DNA from: an uncultured Woeseiaceae bacterium
Lineage (GTDB): Bacteria > Pseudomonadota > Gammaproteobacteria > Steroidobacterales > Woeseiaceae
Direction: 5' to 3'
Length of the DNA: 64,000 bases
Assembly (NCBI GenBank): GCA_947259985.1
Contig: CAMYOJ010000012.1
Coordinates: 1-64,000, forward strand
Position numbers and translations under genes: made by a program. Position 1 is the stretch's first letter, and each line of letters opens with the position of its first letter. Shown piece by piece: positions 33,955 through 47,013 of this stretch. A model generated the notes under the pieces. It worked only from the letters and a program-made list of their open reading frames with translations. It searched no databases and was not told where the DNA came from.

Positions 33955-34488
33955 ATGCGATACGCCGCCTACGGATCCAACCTGCATCCCCTGCGCCTGT
34001 CCCGGCGACTCGCGACGGCGCGCCTGCTTGGAACGGCGTTCCTGCCGGGCTGGTCGCTTCGTTTTCACAAGCGCAGCGCGGACGCGTCGGGCAAGTGCAG
34101 TATTCAGCGCGGTAGCCGCGGCGTGCACTTTGCCATCTATGACATCAGCGAAGCCGACAAAATATTGCTCGACAAGATCGAGGGTGTCGGCTCGGGGTAC
34201 GACGAAGCCTGCATTGACGTTCCGTCTTTCGGTCGCTGCCTCTCATACACGGCAAGTGCCACGCACATCGATGATTCGCTGTTCCCGTACGACTGGTACC
34301 GCGAACTCGTACTCGCGGGTGCGCGCTTGCTGGATTTCCCCAAAGACTACGTGAGTGCGATTGCCAGCGTTTCAGCATGCCGGGATCCGGAACCGTCAAG
34401 GCACCAGGAAATGTGGGACCTCGTCAACCTAATCCAGGTGCAGGGCCTTCATCTTCCGAGCGAGAGTATTACGTCCCCAGCCGAGTAA
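33955..34488 (+). CDS. Gamma-glutamylcyclotransferase-like protein
   Basis: A 177-residue protein of the GGCT/AIG2-like fold. The diagnostic substrate loop YGSNLHPLRLSRR is at residues 6-18, and a candidate catalytic Glu lies in LLDKIEGVGSGYDE. Enzymes of this fold release 5-oxoproline from gamma-glutamyl amines, but bacterial members are largely untested. The last 60 nt overlap the end of ntrC, which is read from the other strand. NtrC is full length by comparison with E. coli, so the extra C-terminal residues here (after MWDLV) may have come from a lost stop codon. Confidence 0.82.
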   Translation: MRYAAYGSNLHPLRLSRRLATARLLGTAFLPGWSLRFHKRSADASGKCSIQRGSRGVHFAIYDISEADKILLDKIEGVGSGYDEACIDVPSFGRCLSYTASATHIDDSLFPYDWYRELVLAGARLLDFPKDYVSAIASVSACRDPEPSRHQEMWDLVNLIQVQGLHLPSESITSPAE

Positions 34489-35787
34489 CTTCGCAGCTTC
34501 CTGCCGGTGGCCATTCGTTTGCGACATCGCGATCTCAATCAACGTTTTCTCGAACTCGGGCAACGCGGCCTCAAGGAGCGGCATGTCGCTGTTGTGAAGC
34601 TGTCGTTCGGCCCACGAGGCCAGCACTCGCGTCCACTCCCTGGTCGCTCGTTTCGGCGATTCGCTTCCGCCGAGGTCGCCCGGGATATCCTCGGCCGTGA
34701 TTACGGTGCCCGGCGCCGTGACAGTAAGACGGCGCGTCGCATTGACGAGCTGGCGCACATTGCCGGGCCACGAGAACGCCTGCAAAAGCTCTTTAGCGGC
34801 TGTGGCGAGATAATGATTCAGCAATAGCGGTATATCGTCACGTCGTTGTCGAAGCGGTGGCGTATTGATGCGAATGACATTGAGACGGTGATACAGGTCC
34901 TCGCGAAAACGTGATTCCTTGACGGCCCTTGCGAGATCCTGGTTTGTGGCCGCTATGACACGGACGTCGACCTTTATCGGCGTTTGCCCGCCAACACGAT
35001 AAAACTCACTCTCGGCCAGCACGCGAAGCAGGCGGGTTTGTAATGCCGGCGACATGTCGCCTATTTCATCGAGAAACAGCGTGCCGCCATCGGCCTGTTC
35101 AAAGCGACCGATGCGCCGGGAGTCGGCGCCCGTAAACGCTCCTTTCTCGTGCCCGAACAGCTCGGACTCGAGAAGCTCCGAGGCGATAGCGGAAGTATTC
35201 AGCGCGACGAAGGTCTTGTTGGCCCGGGGGCTGTGGTCGTGCAGCGCTTGTGCGACGAGCTCCTTGCCGGTGCCCGACTCGCCCGTAATCAGCACGGTCA
35301 TACTTGAACCTGCGAGTCGGCCAATGGACCGAAACACCTCCTGCATCGCGGGCGCCTGGCCGATCATGGAGGCGATGGCATCAGGCTTGCTGGCTGTTTC
35401 TTCGCCACCCCTGCCGTTCGCTCGCGCAGCCTTCTGCACGAGCTCGACCGCCTCGTCGATGTCGAAGGGTTTAGGCAGGTACTCGAATGCGCCACCTTTG
35501 TAGGCCGCCACGGCGTTCTCGAGATCGGAGTGCGCCGTGATAACGATAATCGGCAGTTCGGGCCGGGAATTCCGCAGGCGCTCGAGCAGCGCGATGCCAC
35601 TCATGCCTGGCATGCGGACGTCAGTTATCAGTACGTCGGGTTCCGCGTCATCGATCGCCTCGAGCAGGTGCTCGGCGCGCTCGAAACTTCTCGTCTGCAT
35701 GTCGGCCTGGTTTAGCGCCTTTTCAAGGACCCAGCGGACCGACTGGTCGTCATCGACAATCCAGACGTCGAGTCGATCGTTAGCCAT
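34429..35787 (-). CDS. ntrC: Nitrogen regulation response regulator NtrC
   Basis: A 452-residue sigma-54 activator. Receiver domain (about 1-120) with the phosphoryl-acceptor Asp in DVLITDVRMPG; AAA+ domain with Walker A TGESGTGKELVAQAL, the sigma-54 contact loop HEKGAFTGA and Walker B GGTLFLDEIGDM; C-terminal Fis-type helix-turn-helix GHRQEAAKLLGWGRNTLARK. Its ATG overlaps the end of ntrB by 8 nt (ATGGCTAA), so translation is coupled. It probably acts on the sigma-54 promoter of glnA at 38984. Confidence 0.96.
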   Translation of the reverse strand: MANDRLDVWIVDDDQSVRWVLEKALNQADMQTRSFERAEHLLEAIDDAEPDVLITDVRMPGMSGIALLERLRNSRPELPIIVITAHSDLENAVAAYKGGAFEYLPKPFDIDEAVELVQKAARANGRGGEETASKPDAIASMIGQAPAMQEVFRSIGRLAGSSMTVLITGESGTGKELVAQALHDHSPRANKTFVALNTSAIASELLESELFGHEKGAFTGADSRRIGRFEQADGGTLFLDEIGDMSPALQTRLLRVLAESEFYRVGGQTPIKVDVRVIAATNQDLARAVKESRFREDLYHRLNVIRINTPPLRQRRDDIPLLLNHYLATAAKELLQAFSWPGNVRQLVNATRRLTVTAPGTVITAEDIPGDLGGSESPKRATREWTRVLASWAERQLHNSDMPLLEAALPEFEKTLIEIAMSQTNGHRQEAAKLLGWGRNTLARKMKALHLD

Positions 35788-36898
35788 CGGCGTCAGTCTC
35801 CTGCTGTTCGATCGGTATGCGGACGTAGAAGACCGTGCGCCCGGGCCGGCTTTCGAATTCGATTAGCCCGCCGTGACGGCTCAACAGTTCCTGCGCTGCG
35901 GGCAGGCCGAGCCCGGTTCCATCCGGCCGACTCGTTACGAGAGGATAGAAAACGGTGTCCTGCAGTTCGAACGGGATGCCGGGTCCGTCGTCCTCGATCT
36001 CGATCGATGCGATGACGCGGTGGCGTGTATCGCCAATCGTGAAATTGGTGGCAGCGCGGCTACGTAAGGTGACCTTCCCGTGCCCGTCAAGCGCTGCGGC
36101 TGCGTTTCTAATCAGATTGAGGAACGCCTGGATCATCTGGTCACGATCGAGGTCGATCATCGGCAGGCCCGGATCGTAATCCCTCTGCACGGTGAGTCGC
36201 TTCTCAGCTTCGGTTTCGACAATGCGCACGACGTATTCGAGCAGCTCGTGGATGTTTACAGGCCGCTTCATCGGCGGGCCGCCGGGCCCCAACAATGTGT
36301 CAACAAGGGCCGCGAGTCGGTCCGTCTCGCTGATCACGACATCGGTATACTCGTGCAGCTCTTCGTTTTCGAGTTGTCGCTCCAGCAGCTGTGCCGCACC
36401 TCGAATTCCCCCGAGCGGATTCTTGATTTCGTGGGCGAGCTGGCGAATCATTTGCCGGCCGGCCCCATGCTGTATCAGCAGCGCATTCTCGCGCGTAATT
36501 TGCGAGCGTCGAGTCACGTCAGCTATTTCAATGAGCAGCACCGCCTTGTCGGCCTGGATGGGTGAGACCCGACAATCGACGACACGCTCATCTCCGTGCA
36601 CCTCGGTGGGCGCAAGATGCATTTCGTTCGCGTAGTGATCGCCTGTTTGAACGACACGGGTCAGTATGTCGCGCATCTCGGGCTCATCGTCGACCAGTCG
36701 CAACAGCGACTTGCCGCGCGCGCGTTGCTGGCTTATGCCGAGGATGTTCTCGGCTGCCGGGTTTAGTGCGACGATCAACAGATGCTCGTCGAGCAGGATT
36801 ACGCCAGAACTCAGGTTGTCGAGAATGTAAGCGGAACCGCGGCGAAGCTCGTCGCCGTCACCGGGGCCGGAAGGACCTTTGCCGGCCGTCTTGTCTAG
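35780..36898 (-). CDS. ntrB: Nitrogen regulation sensor kinase NtrB, start codon unclear
   Basis: A PAS/histidine kinase that phosphorylates NtrC under nitrogen limitation. Seen: PAS domain from about YILDNLSSGVILLDE, H-box RQLAHEIKNPLGGIRGA, N-box NLIRNAAAALDG, G-box DDGPGIP and GTGLGLPAAQELLSRHGG. The frame is intact from there to the stop. No ATG, GTG or TTG is found between the DUF4124 stop (36895) and the PAS domain (residue I at 36826); the coordinate given is the last codon before the overlap (CTA at 36898) and marks the limit, not a proven start. The frame also stays open upstream inside the DUF4124 gene, to a start at 37141, which would give an unnatural long N-terminus. Confidence 0.9.
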   Translation of the reverse strand, partial: LDKTAGKGPSGPGDGDELRRGSAYILDNLSSGVILLDEHLLIVALNPAAENILGISQQRARGKSLLRLVDDEPEMRDILTRVVQTGDHYANEMHLAPTEVHGDERVVDCRVSPIQADKAVLLIEIADVTRRSQITRENALLIQHGAGRQMIRQLAHEIKNPLGGIRGAAQLLERQLENEELHEYTDVVISETDRLAALVDTLLGPGGPPMKRPVNIHELLEYVVRIVETEAEKRLTVQRDYDPGLPMIDLDRDQMIQAFLNLIRNAAAALDGHGKVTLRSRAATNFTIGDTRHRVIASIEIEDDGPGIPFELQDTVFYPLVTSRPDGTGLGLPAAQELLSRHGGLIEFESRPGRTVFYVRIPIEQQETDADG

Positions 36899-37428
36899 CG
36901 GCCCCGAATCGTGTTCTGCTGCACGTAGAACCGGTTCGGCAGACTTCGGATCATGAGTTTGCCCGTCTCGTCCAGCACTTCGGCCTGCACGTTGTGCACG
37001 CCACGATAAACTTCCTCGATCTGGAAGCTCGTCCCCGTCACCGTTCTCGGCGTACCGTCGAAATACACCCGTACCTGGTGGCCGGGTTGCAACCCTGGAC
37101 TCAGGGCCAACGAAACGTTTAGGACGCCCTCGATATTCCATAGCGTTTCTTCAGGAGCCGGGGCGGCAACTTCGAGCGATTCGTAGCGGAACGGACCGGC
37201 GTCTTCCTCTGCCGCATCTTCAGTTGCGTCGGACGCGGCACCCTGCTCGCGCGTGACGGGCCTGCTCCTGACGGTATTGGCTTCGGGCAATACGATATGC
37301 TTCGCGCCAGGCTCCGGCCGGTCGGAGTAGTGCACAACACCGTCTTCGTCGGTCCACGTGTAGGCATCAGCGAGGACGCCGCTTGTGGCGAGCAGCCCGA
37401 GAAGGATGAAAATCGGTCGTGTTTCCAT
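36895..37428 (-). CDS. DUF4124 domain-containing periplasmic protein
   Basis: A 177-residue protein with a signal peptide (about residues 1-20, PIFILLGLLATSGVLA) and the DUF4124 motif YTWTDEDGVVHYSDRPEPGA directly after it. The C-terminal part (about 85-170) is beta-rich and Ig-like (VSLALSPGLQPGHQVRVYFDG). DUF4124 proteins commonly sit between glnA and ntrB in Gammaproteobacteria; their role is unknown. The stop is at the edge of the ntrB coding frame. Confidence 0.85.
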   Translation of the reverse strand: METRPIFILLGLLATSGVLADAYTWTDEDGVVHYSDRPEPGAKHIVLPEANTVRSRPVTREQGAASDATEDAAEEDAGPFRYESLEVAAPAPEETLWNIEGVLNVSLALSPGLQPGHQVRVYFDGTPRTVTGTSFQIEEVYRGVHNVQAEVLDETGKLMIRSLPNRFYVQQNTIRGR

Positions 37429-37468
37429 GCAGTTAGCATAGCAGTGCTGGTGCGATCCGGGCTAGTGG

Positions 37469-37491
37469 CCGGGCGGCAAAATGCCGCCCGG
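37469..37491. terminator. Hairpin between glnA and the DUF4124-ntrBC genes
   Basis: CCGGGCGGCA (37469-37478) pairs with TGCCGCCCGG (37482-37491) around a 3-nt loop. It lies between the glnA stop and the start of the DUF4124 gene, both read from the minus strand. No T tract follows on the minus strand, so it may weaken rather than stop transcription from glnA into ntrBC, as the attenuator between these genes does in enterics. Confidence 0.5.
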
Positions 37492-37508
37492 TTCACACTT
37501 TTGCCCTG

Positions 37509-38918
37509 CTACAGGCTGTAATACATGTCAAATTCGACCGGATGCGTCGTCATCCTGAGGCGCGTGACGTTTTCCATCTTGAGGTCGATGTAAGCGTCGA
37601 TCAGGTCGTCACTGAATACGCCGCCGGCTTTGAGGAATTCACGATCCTCGTCGAGCGCGCCGAGCGCCTCATCGAGGGAGAATGCGACAAGCTTCAGCTC
37701 CTTCTCTTCCTCCGGTGGCAGGTCATAAAGGTCCTTGTCCATCGCGTCTCCGGGGTGGATCTTGTTCTGAATACCGTCGACGCCCGCCATCATCATTGCC
37801 GCAAACGCGAGATAAGGGTTGGCCATCGAGTCCGGGAAGCGTACTTCGATACGACGGCCCTTCGGGTTGGCGATGTAAGGGATACGAATCGACGCCGAGC
37901 GATTACGGGCCGAGTAAGCAAGAATCGTCGGTGCCTCGAAACCCGGCACCAGGCGCTTGTAGCTGTTCGTCGATGGGTTCGTAAACGCATTAATTGCCTT
38001 GGCATGCTTGATGACGCCGCCGATGTAGTACAGCGCTGTTTCTGACAGGCCTCCATAGCCGTCGCCTGAGAAAAGGTTCTCGCCGTCCTTGAACAGAGAC
38101 TGGTGCACGTGCATGCCGTTACCGTTGTCGTTGACGAGCGGCTTGGGCATAAACGTCGCCGTTTTCCCGTACGCATGAGCGACGTTGTGCACGGCGTATT
38201 TCATGATCTGCACTTCGTCGGCCTTGCTTACTAAGGTGTTGAATTTAGTGCCAATTTCACACTGTCCGGCGGTCGCAACCTCGTGATGGTGAACCTCGGT
38301 TTCGACGCCGAGCTCCTCGATGGCGAGACACATCGACGAACGAACGTCGTGCAGCGAGTCAACGGGCGGTACCGGGAAGTAACCGCCTTTGATGGTCGGA
38401 CGGTGGCCCGTGTTTCCCTCTTCGATGCTGCGGTCCGTATTCCACGCGCCCTCATCGGAGTCAACCTTGTAAAATGCGCCCTGCATGGTGTCATCCCAGG
38501 CGACATGATCGAAGACGAAGAACTCGTTCTCAGGTCCGAAGTATGCGGCGTCGGCGACGCCCGAAGAGTTGAGATATGCCTCCGCACGCTCGGCGAGCGA
38601 ACGCGGGCAACGATCGTAACCCTGCATCGTCGATGGTTCGACGACGTTGCAGCGCAGGTTCAGCGTGGGCTCGTCCGGAAAGATGTCGACTACGGCTGTG
38701 TCCGGATCCGGCATCAGGATCATGTCCGACTCGTTGATTCCCTTCCAACCTGAAATCGACGACCCGTCAAACATCTTGCCGTCTTCGAACAAATCTTCAT
38801 CCACCACGCGGGCTGGCACGGTTACATGTTGTTCTTTGCCAATCGTGTCGGTGAAACGAAAATCGACAAACTTGACCTCTGCCTCTTTTATGAGGGCAAT
38901 TACCTCTGCGGCCGTCAT
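37509..38918 (-). CDS. glnA: Glutamine synthetase, type I-beta
   Basis: A 469-residue dodecameric enzyme that joins ammonia to glutamate. Sequence landmarks: [17 protein letters not shown] at the start, [40 protein letters not shown], and [11 protein letters not shown]. The adenylylation site is present in the C-terminal [12 protein letters not shown], so the enzyme can be regulated by adenylyltransferase (GlnE), which is not in this window. The length equals E. coli GlnA. A sigma-54 promoter and an NtrC site lie upstream. Confidence 0.97.
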   Translation of the reverse strand: MTAAEVIALIKEAEVKFVDFRFTDTIGKEQHVTVPARVVDEDLFEDGKMFDGSSISGWKGINESDMILMPDPDTAVVDIFPDEPTLNLRCNVVEPSTMQGYDRCPRSLAERAEAYLNSSGVADAAYFGPENEFFVFDHVAWDDTMQGAFYKVDSDEGAWNTDRSIEEGNTGHRPTIKGGYFPVPPVDSLHDVRSSMCLAIEELGVETEVHHHEVATAGQCEIGTKFNTLVSKADEVQIMKYAVHNVAHAYGKTATFMPKPLVNDNGNGMHVHQSLFKDGENLFSGDGYGGLSETALYYIGGVIKHAKAINAFTNPSTNSYKRLVPGFEAPTILAYSARNRSASIRIPYIANPKGRRIEVRFPDSMANPYLAFAAMMMAGVDGIQNKIHPGDAMDKDLYDLPPEEEKELKLVAFSLDEALGALDEDREFLKAGGVFSDDLIDAYIDLKMENVTRLRMTTHPVEFDMYYSL

Positions 38919-38983
38919 GAGTTTTTCCTCCAGGTTGTATGTGCAATAAATCGCCGCTCGACGCGGCCCGATGGAAGTCTTGA

Positions 38984-39000
38984 TTGCACGATGCGTGCCA
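38984..39000 (-). promoter_or_regulatory. Sigma-54 promoter of glnA
   Basis: On the minus strand TTGGCACG, CATC, GTGCAA fits the -24/-12 consensus: the GG pair at 38999-38998 and the GC pair at 38987-38986 are separated by exactly 10 nt. It lies about 70 nt upstream of the glnA ATG, and the -12 part has one mismatch (GTGC for TTGC). Nitrogen control through NtrC and sigma-54 is expected. Confidence 0.8.
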
Positions 39001-39062
39001 AATTGGTGCCTTTCTTAAGCTGCTGTTTAATAACAGGTTTTTAATATGTCCTCGCCCGGGCT

Positions 39063-39079
39063 TGCACCAGGTTGGTGCG
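39063..39079. promoter_or_regulatory. NtrC binding site upstream of glnA
   Basis: GCACC (39064-39068), five bases, GGTGC (39074-39078) is a perfect dyad and matches the NtrC site consensus. Its centre is about 97 nt upstream of the predicted start of transcription, in the range of the enteric glnA enhancer sites. A weaker dyad, GTGCC-N5-GGTGC, at 38995-39009 overlaps the -24 element and may be an additional contact. Confidence 0.7.
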
Positions 39080-39230
39080 AGGCCGGCCGCGGCCGCGCCA
39101 TTATAGTGCAAGCTGTGGCCGCGCGCACCCGTTTGGGGCGTGTCGCCCGCGCGCGGCCTTGATTCTGATCGCCCCCAAAGCGCTGAAAGCCGTTATACTT
39201 CGCGCCTTTGGCCCACCGTGACACTCGAGA

Positions 39231-40163
39231 ATGAGCACCGATATATCGCCTGATGCGTTGAGCTTCCAGGACCTGATCCTGAAGCTGCAGCAATACTGGG
39301 CCGAGCGTGGCTGCGTGATAATGCAGCCCTACGACATGGAAATGGGGGCCGGCACCTTCCACCCGGCAACGTTTCTGCGTGCCGTGGGTCCGGAACCATG
39401 GTCTGCGGCCTATGTGCAACCGAGCCGGCGACCGACCGATGGCCGTTATGGAGACAATCCGTTTCGGCTGCAGCACTATTATCAGTACCAGGTCGTCATC
39501 AAGCCGTCACCCGAAGACATACAGGATATGTACCTGGGCTCGCTCGCGGCCATCGGCATCGACTCGACTATCCACGACATCCGGTTTGTCGAGGACAACT
39601 GGGAGTCTCCGACACTGGGTGCCTGGGGGCTGGGCTGGGAGGTCTGGCTCAACGGCATGGAGGTCACGCAGTTCACCTATTTCCAGCAGGTCGGCGGCCT
39701 CGAGTGCCGGCCGGTCACGGGCGAGATTACTTATGGCCTCGAACGGCTCGCCATGTACCTGCAGAACGTCGAGAGCATTTTCGATCTCGTCTGGACGGAT
39801 GGTCCACTGGGTCGCATCACCTACGGCGACGTTTATCACCAGAACGAGTTCGAGCAATCAAAATTCAACTTCGAAGAGGCTGACGTCGACGAGCTGTTTC
39901 ACGCCTTCGATCATGCCGAACAGGAGAGCCGGCGGCTCATCGAACTGAACCTCGCGCTCCCGGCTTACGAGCAGATGCTCACAGCTTCGCATACGTTCAA
40001 CCTCCTCGACGCGCGCCAGGCAATTTCTGTAACCGAGCGGCAGCGATTCATCCTCCGCGTGCGTGCGATGTCGCGCGCTATCTGCGAGGCCTATTACGCA
40101 AGTCGCGAAGCCCTCGGTTTTCCGATGCTCGCGACCGTTAGCCAGAAGGCGGCTGCGAAATGA
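39231..40163 (+). CDS. glyQ: Glycyl-tRNA synthetase alpha subunit
   Basis: A 310-residue class II synthetase catalytic subunit of the bacterial alpha2-beta2 enzyme. Typical sequence: [62 protein letters not shown] (motif 2 region) and [14 protein letters not shown]. It overlaps glyS by four bases (ATGA at 40160), so the subunits are coupled. The product makes Gly-tRNA in the cytoplasm. Confidence 0.97.
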   Translation: MSTDISPDALSFQDLILKLQQYWAERGCVIMQPYDMEMGAGTFHPATFLRAVGPEPWSAAYVQPSRRPTDGRYGDNPFRLQHYYQYQVVIKPSPEDIQDMYLGSLAAIGIDSTIHDIRFVEDNWESPTLGAWGLGWEVWLNGMEVTQFTYFQQVGGLECRPVTGEITYGLERLAMYLQNVESIFDLVWTDGPLGRITYGDVYHQNEFEQSKFNFEEADVDELFHAFDHAEQESRRLIELNLALPAYEQMLTASHTFNLLDARQAISVTERQRFILRVRAMSRAICEAYYASREALGFPMLATVSQKAAAK

Positions 40164-42247
40164 GCGCCGACAATCTGCTCGTAGAGATCGGCACCGAGGA
40201 GCTGCCGCCCAAAGCATTGCGGTCATTGATGGAAGCTTTTGGCGAGGGCCTGGAAGCAGCCATTGATGAAGTGCGGCTCGCGCGTGGCGACTTGCGCGTC
40301 TATGCAAGCCCACGACGGCTTGCCGTCATCGTCGATTCGCTGGCACGCGAACAGGATGACCGCAAAATCGAGCACAAGGGACCGCCGCTAAAGATCGCTT
40401 TCGATGCCGACGGCAATCCCACTCCCGCGGCAGCGGCGTTTGCCAGGAAATGCGGCGTCGACGTAGCCGACCTCGAGCGCAGCAAAACGGACAAAGGCGA
40501 GTGGCTGTCTTTCGCCAGCGTCGAGAAAGGCAAGAGCGCCGCCGAGTTGTTACCCGGCCTCGTCGAGCGCGCATTGTCTGCGCTGCCGATACCGCGGCGC
40601 ATGCGCTGGGGTGCCGGCGAAGCAGAGTTCGTGCGCCCGGTGCATTGGGTCGTGCTGATACACGGTCACGACGTAGTCGACACGTCGATCATGGGTATTG
40701 CCACCACCAACCAGAGTCGCGGGCATCGAGTTCATTGCAGCGAGCCTGTCATTATAAAGGATGCCGACTCGTACCTGGGGGCCCTCGAAAAAGAGGGCCA
40801 CGTGATTGCCGATTTCGAGCGCAGACGCGATCTCGTTAGCGATGGCGTAAATGCTGCCGCGGCCGATGCGGGTGGCGTTGTCGTTGAAGGCGAATCGCTG
40901 TACGACGAGGTGGCGGCGCTGGTTGAGTGGCCCGTGCCGCTGCTGGGAAAATTTGACGCGGAGTACCTCGAGCTGCCGCGCGAAGTTGTGATCTCGACAC
41001 TGACCGGTCATCAACGGTATTTCCCGGTAGCGGACAAGGGCGGTGAGCTGTTACCGCGGTTTGTTACGGTGGCCAACATCGAGAGCAGGGACCCCGACCA
41101 GGTTCGTGACGGCAACGAGCGCGTCATTCGACCGCGCCTGGCCGACGCGGCGTTTTTCTGGGACAACGACCGGCGCAAGACCCTGTCCAGTCGTGAAGAC
41201 GCATTGCGCGAAGTCGTCTATCAAAGCGGCCTTGGCAGCCTTCATGACAAGAGCCTTCGCATCGGCAAGCTGGCGCACTGGCTTGCCGCGCAGCTGGGCG
41301 TCGATGGGGCGAATGCGGAGCGCGCAGCGGCGCTTGCCAAGTGCGATCTCCTGACGGGCATGGTCGGGGAGTTTCCCGAACTGCAGGGAACCATGGGGCG
41401 TTACTATGCCCTGTCCGACGGCGAACCCGGCGACGTTGCTGATGCGATCGCCGAGCACTATCAGCCGCGCTTCGCCGGCGACTCCCTTCCTGCCAGCATC
41501 GCCGGCCAAATACTGAGCGCCGCCGACAAGATGGACACGCTGGCCGGTGTCTTTTCAATTGGCAAGAAGCCCAGCGGCAACCGCGATCCGTTCGGCCTGC
41601 GACGGGCCGCGCTCGGCATCGTCCGCATCTCTATCGAGTGTGGGCTGGATGTCGATCTTAAGAAATTGATTGCGACTGCCGTCAAGCTACAGCCGAAGAG
41701 CAAGGCGGACAGCGAGGAGCTCGGGGCCGAACTGTACGTCTTCATTACCGATCGTTTGCGGCGCTATTTCCTGGATCGCGACACCGGCCTTGCGACAGAG
41801 ACCTTCGACTCCGTTATGGCCCGGCGCCCGGCTTCGCTGGTCGATTTCGATCGGCGTCTCGCGGCCGTGCAGACCTTCGCGCGGCTCGAACAGGCCGAGA
41901 GCCTGGCGGCGGCCAACAAGAGAATCGCCAACATCCTGCGGAAGGCTGGCGACACGAGTGGCAAGAAAGTCAGCAAAAAACTTTTCGAGCACGATGCCGA
42001 GACCGTGCTCGCGAATGCGCTCGACAATGCCCGGGACAAGGTGCTGCCGATGATCGAAACGCGCAGCTACGCGGAAGCGCTCAACGAGCTTGCTAACCTC
42101 AGGGAGCCCGTGGACCGCTATTTCGACGATGTCATGGTTATGGCTGAAGACGCGGCCGTACGCGACAATCGATTGGCGCTTTTAGCCGAGCTTCGCGCAC
42201 TTTTTCTCGATGTTGCCGACATTTCGCGTCTTTCGCTTGGATCTTGA
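40160..42247 (+). CDS. glyS: Glycyl-tRNA synthetase beta subunit
   Basis: A 695-residue partner of GlyQ that carries tRNA-binding and HD-like domains. Clear family motifs are [17 protein letters not shown] at the start, [36 protein letters not shown] and [15 protein letters not shown], followed by the anticodon-binding DALR-like C-terminus ([19 protein letters not shown]). Length fits E. coli GlyS (689). Its TGA overlaps the gmhB ATG (TGATG). Confidence 0.97.
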   Translation: MSADNLLVEIGTEELPPKALRSLMEAFGEGLEAAIDEVRLARGDLRVYASPRRLAVIVDSLAREQDDRKIEHKGPPLKIAFDADGNPTPAAAAFARKCGVDVADLERSKTDKGEWLSFASVEKGKSAAELLPGLVERALSALPIPRRMRWGAGEAEFVRPVHWVVLIHGHDVVDTSIMGIATTNQSRGHRVHCSEPVIIKDADSYLGALEKEGHVIADFERRRDLVSDGVNAAAADAGGVVVEGESLYDEVAALVEWPVPLLGKFDAEYLELPREVVISTLTGHQRYFPVADKGGELLPRFVTVANIESRDPDQVRDGNERVIRPRLADAAFFWDNDRRKTLSSREDALREVVYQSGLGSLHDKSLRIGKLAHWLAAQLGVDGANAERAAALAKCDLLTGMVGEFPELQGTMGRYYALSDGEPGDVADAIAEHYQPRFAGDSLPASIAGQILSAADKMDTLAGVFSIGKKPSGNRDPFGLRRAALGIVRISIECGLDVDLKKLIATAVKLQPKSKADSEELGAELYVFITDRLRRYFLDRDTGLATETFDSVMARRPASLVDFDRRLAAVQTFARLEQAESLAAANKRIANILRKAGDTSGKKVSKKLFEHDAETVLANALDNARDKVLPMIETRSYAEALNELANLREPVDRYFDDVMVMAEDAAVRDNRLALLAELRALFLDVADISRLSLGS

Positions 42248-42816
42248 TGGCATCTCGACCAAACGACAGGGGGCTCGTGATCCTCGATCGCGACGGTGTC
42301 ATCAATCGCGACTCGCCGGCGTTCGTCAAATCCACCGACGAGTGGATACCGCTGCCCGGCAGCATCCGTGCCATTGCGGCGCTGGATCGAGGCGGTTTCA
42401 CGGTAACGATTGCCAGCAACCAGTCCGGAATCTCGCGCGGCCTCTTCGATCGCAACGCGCTGCGTTCGATGCACCGCAAACTCCGACGGCTCGTCGCGAC
42501 AGAGGGCGGTCATGTGGCCCGCATTGTGGTCTGCCCACACGGCCCCGACGACGGCTGCGCTTGCCGCAAGCCCAGGGCCGGGCTGTTGCGTCGGCTCGGC
42601 CGCCATTACAAAACGAGCCTGGACGGCGTCCCCGTAATCGGCGATTCCCTGCGCGACCTGCAAGCTGCGGCGCGCGCGGGTGCCCGTCCGATCCTCGTGC
42701 GCAGCGGCAACGGCCGGAACACCGAGGCCGCATTGCCCGGGGAACTGGCCGCTACCGAAATCTACGACGACCTTGCGGCCGCGGCGGCCGCGCTGCTCAG
42801 GGAGCACAATAAATGA
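42247..42816 (+). CDS. gmhB: D-glycero-beta-D-manno-heptose 1,7-bisphosphate 7-phosphatase
   Basis: A 189-residue HAD-superfamily phosphatase in ADP-heptose synthesis for the lipopolysaccharide core. The HAD nucleophile motif ILDRDGVINRDS, SNQSGI (motif II), the zinc-binding loop CPHGPDDGCACRKP with three Cys and one His, and VIGDSLRDLQAA (motif IV) are all present. The ATG at 42247 overlaps the glyS stop by one base; a TTG just before it would add one residue. It shares 4 nt with plsC downstream. Confidence 0.93.
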   Translation: MASRPNDRGLVILDRDGVINRDSPAFVKSTDEWIPLPGSIRAIAALDRGGFTVTIASNQSGISRGLFDRNALRSMHRKLRRLVATEGGHVARIVVCPHGPDDGCACRKPRAGLLRRLGRHYKTSLDGVPVIGDSLRDLQAAARAGARPILVRSGNGRNTEAALPGELAATEIYDDLAAAAAALLREHNK

Positions 42817-43535
42817 TTCGCTGGTTACGCTCCGCTGTGTTCGTGGCGTTAGGGTTCACCTCGGCCGTTGGGGTGTCCGTAGTGTTGATACTCTTGTTCT
42901 GGGCCCCGCGGACCTGGCGTCATCGCGTGCTCGTTGCGTTCTGCAGCATGTTGTTGCGGGCCGGGGATCTCCTGTGCGGGCTCAAGGTTGTCGTCGAAGG
43001 CAGGGAAAATCTCCCGGACGCTCCCAGCGTCCTCATGATCAAGCACACCTCGGCGCTGGAAACATACGGCCACGTACCGATGTTCCCGCGCACCTCCTGG
43101 GTCGTGAAGCGAGAGCTGATCTGGACGCCCTTCGTGGGTTGGGCGATCGCGCTCGTTCTCAGCCCTATCGCGATTAATCGCGGAAACGGTCATTCGGCCG
43201 TGAGACAGGTCATCGAGCAGGGCAAGGAGCGGCTGGCCAGTGGCAACTGGGTAACGGTCTTTCCCGAGGGTACGCGCGTGCAGCCCGGTGAGACTCGCAA
43301 GTACGGCATCAGCGGTGCCGCTCTCGCCCACGCGGCTGGTGCGCCCATTGTGCCGGTTGCGCACAACGCCGGCGATTTCTGGCGCCGTCGTGAGTTCGTC
43401 AAAAGGCCCGGTACCGTGCGCTTCGTCATCGGCCCGCCAATCGATGCTTCGACGCAGCCCCCCAAAGAGACGAACCAGATTGTGCAGGACTGGATCGAAA
43501 ACAAAATGCGCGAGATCAGCAGCGCTTACGATTAG
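42813..43535 (+). CDS. plsC: 1-acyl-sn-glycerol-3-phosphate acyltransferase
   Basis: A 240-residue membrane enzyme that adds the second acyl chain in phospholipid synthesis. It has two hydrophobic N-terminal segments (about 8-30 and 40-57), the catalytic motif I as HTSALE (HX4E rather than the usual HX4D; the Glu form is common in proteobacterial PlsC), FPEGTR (motif III) and IVPVAHNAGDFW (motif IV). The start overlaps the end of gmhB (ATGA). It closes the glyQS-gmhB-plsC operon. Confidence 0.92.
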   Translation: MIRWLRSAVFVALGFTSAVGVSVVLILLFWAPRTWRHRVLVAFCSMLLRAGDLLCGLKVVVEGRENLPDAPSVLMIKHTSALETYGHVPMFPRTSWVVKRELIWTPFVGWAIALVLSPIAINRGNGHSAVRQVIEQGKERLASGNWVTVFPEGTRVQPGETRKYGISGAALAHAAGAPIVPVAHNAGDFWRRREFVKRPGTVRFVIGPPIDASTQPPKETNQIVQDWIENKMREISSAYD

Positions 43536-43554
43536 CTGACGCTTCTGCTCCTGA

Positions 43555-46949
<3,395 letters not shown>

Positions 46950-47013
46950 TCAGAGCGTAACCGACGCATTGTATCAAAATTGGGCCCATTAAGGGCCCTC
47001 AAAGCTTTCTTTT

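Larger units (their letters stand above)
38919..39230. other. 312-nt divergent intergenic region, glnA / glyQ
   Basis: No gene is seen. It holds the sigma-54 promoter and NtrC site of glnA, and a likely -10 element TATACT (39194-39199) for glyQ on the plus strand, about 30 nt before its ATG, with no clear -35. A GC palindrome GGCCGGCCGCGGCC lies near 39081-39094. Confidence 0.6.
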
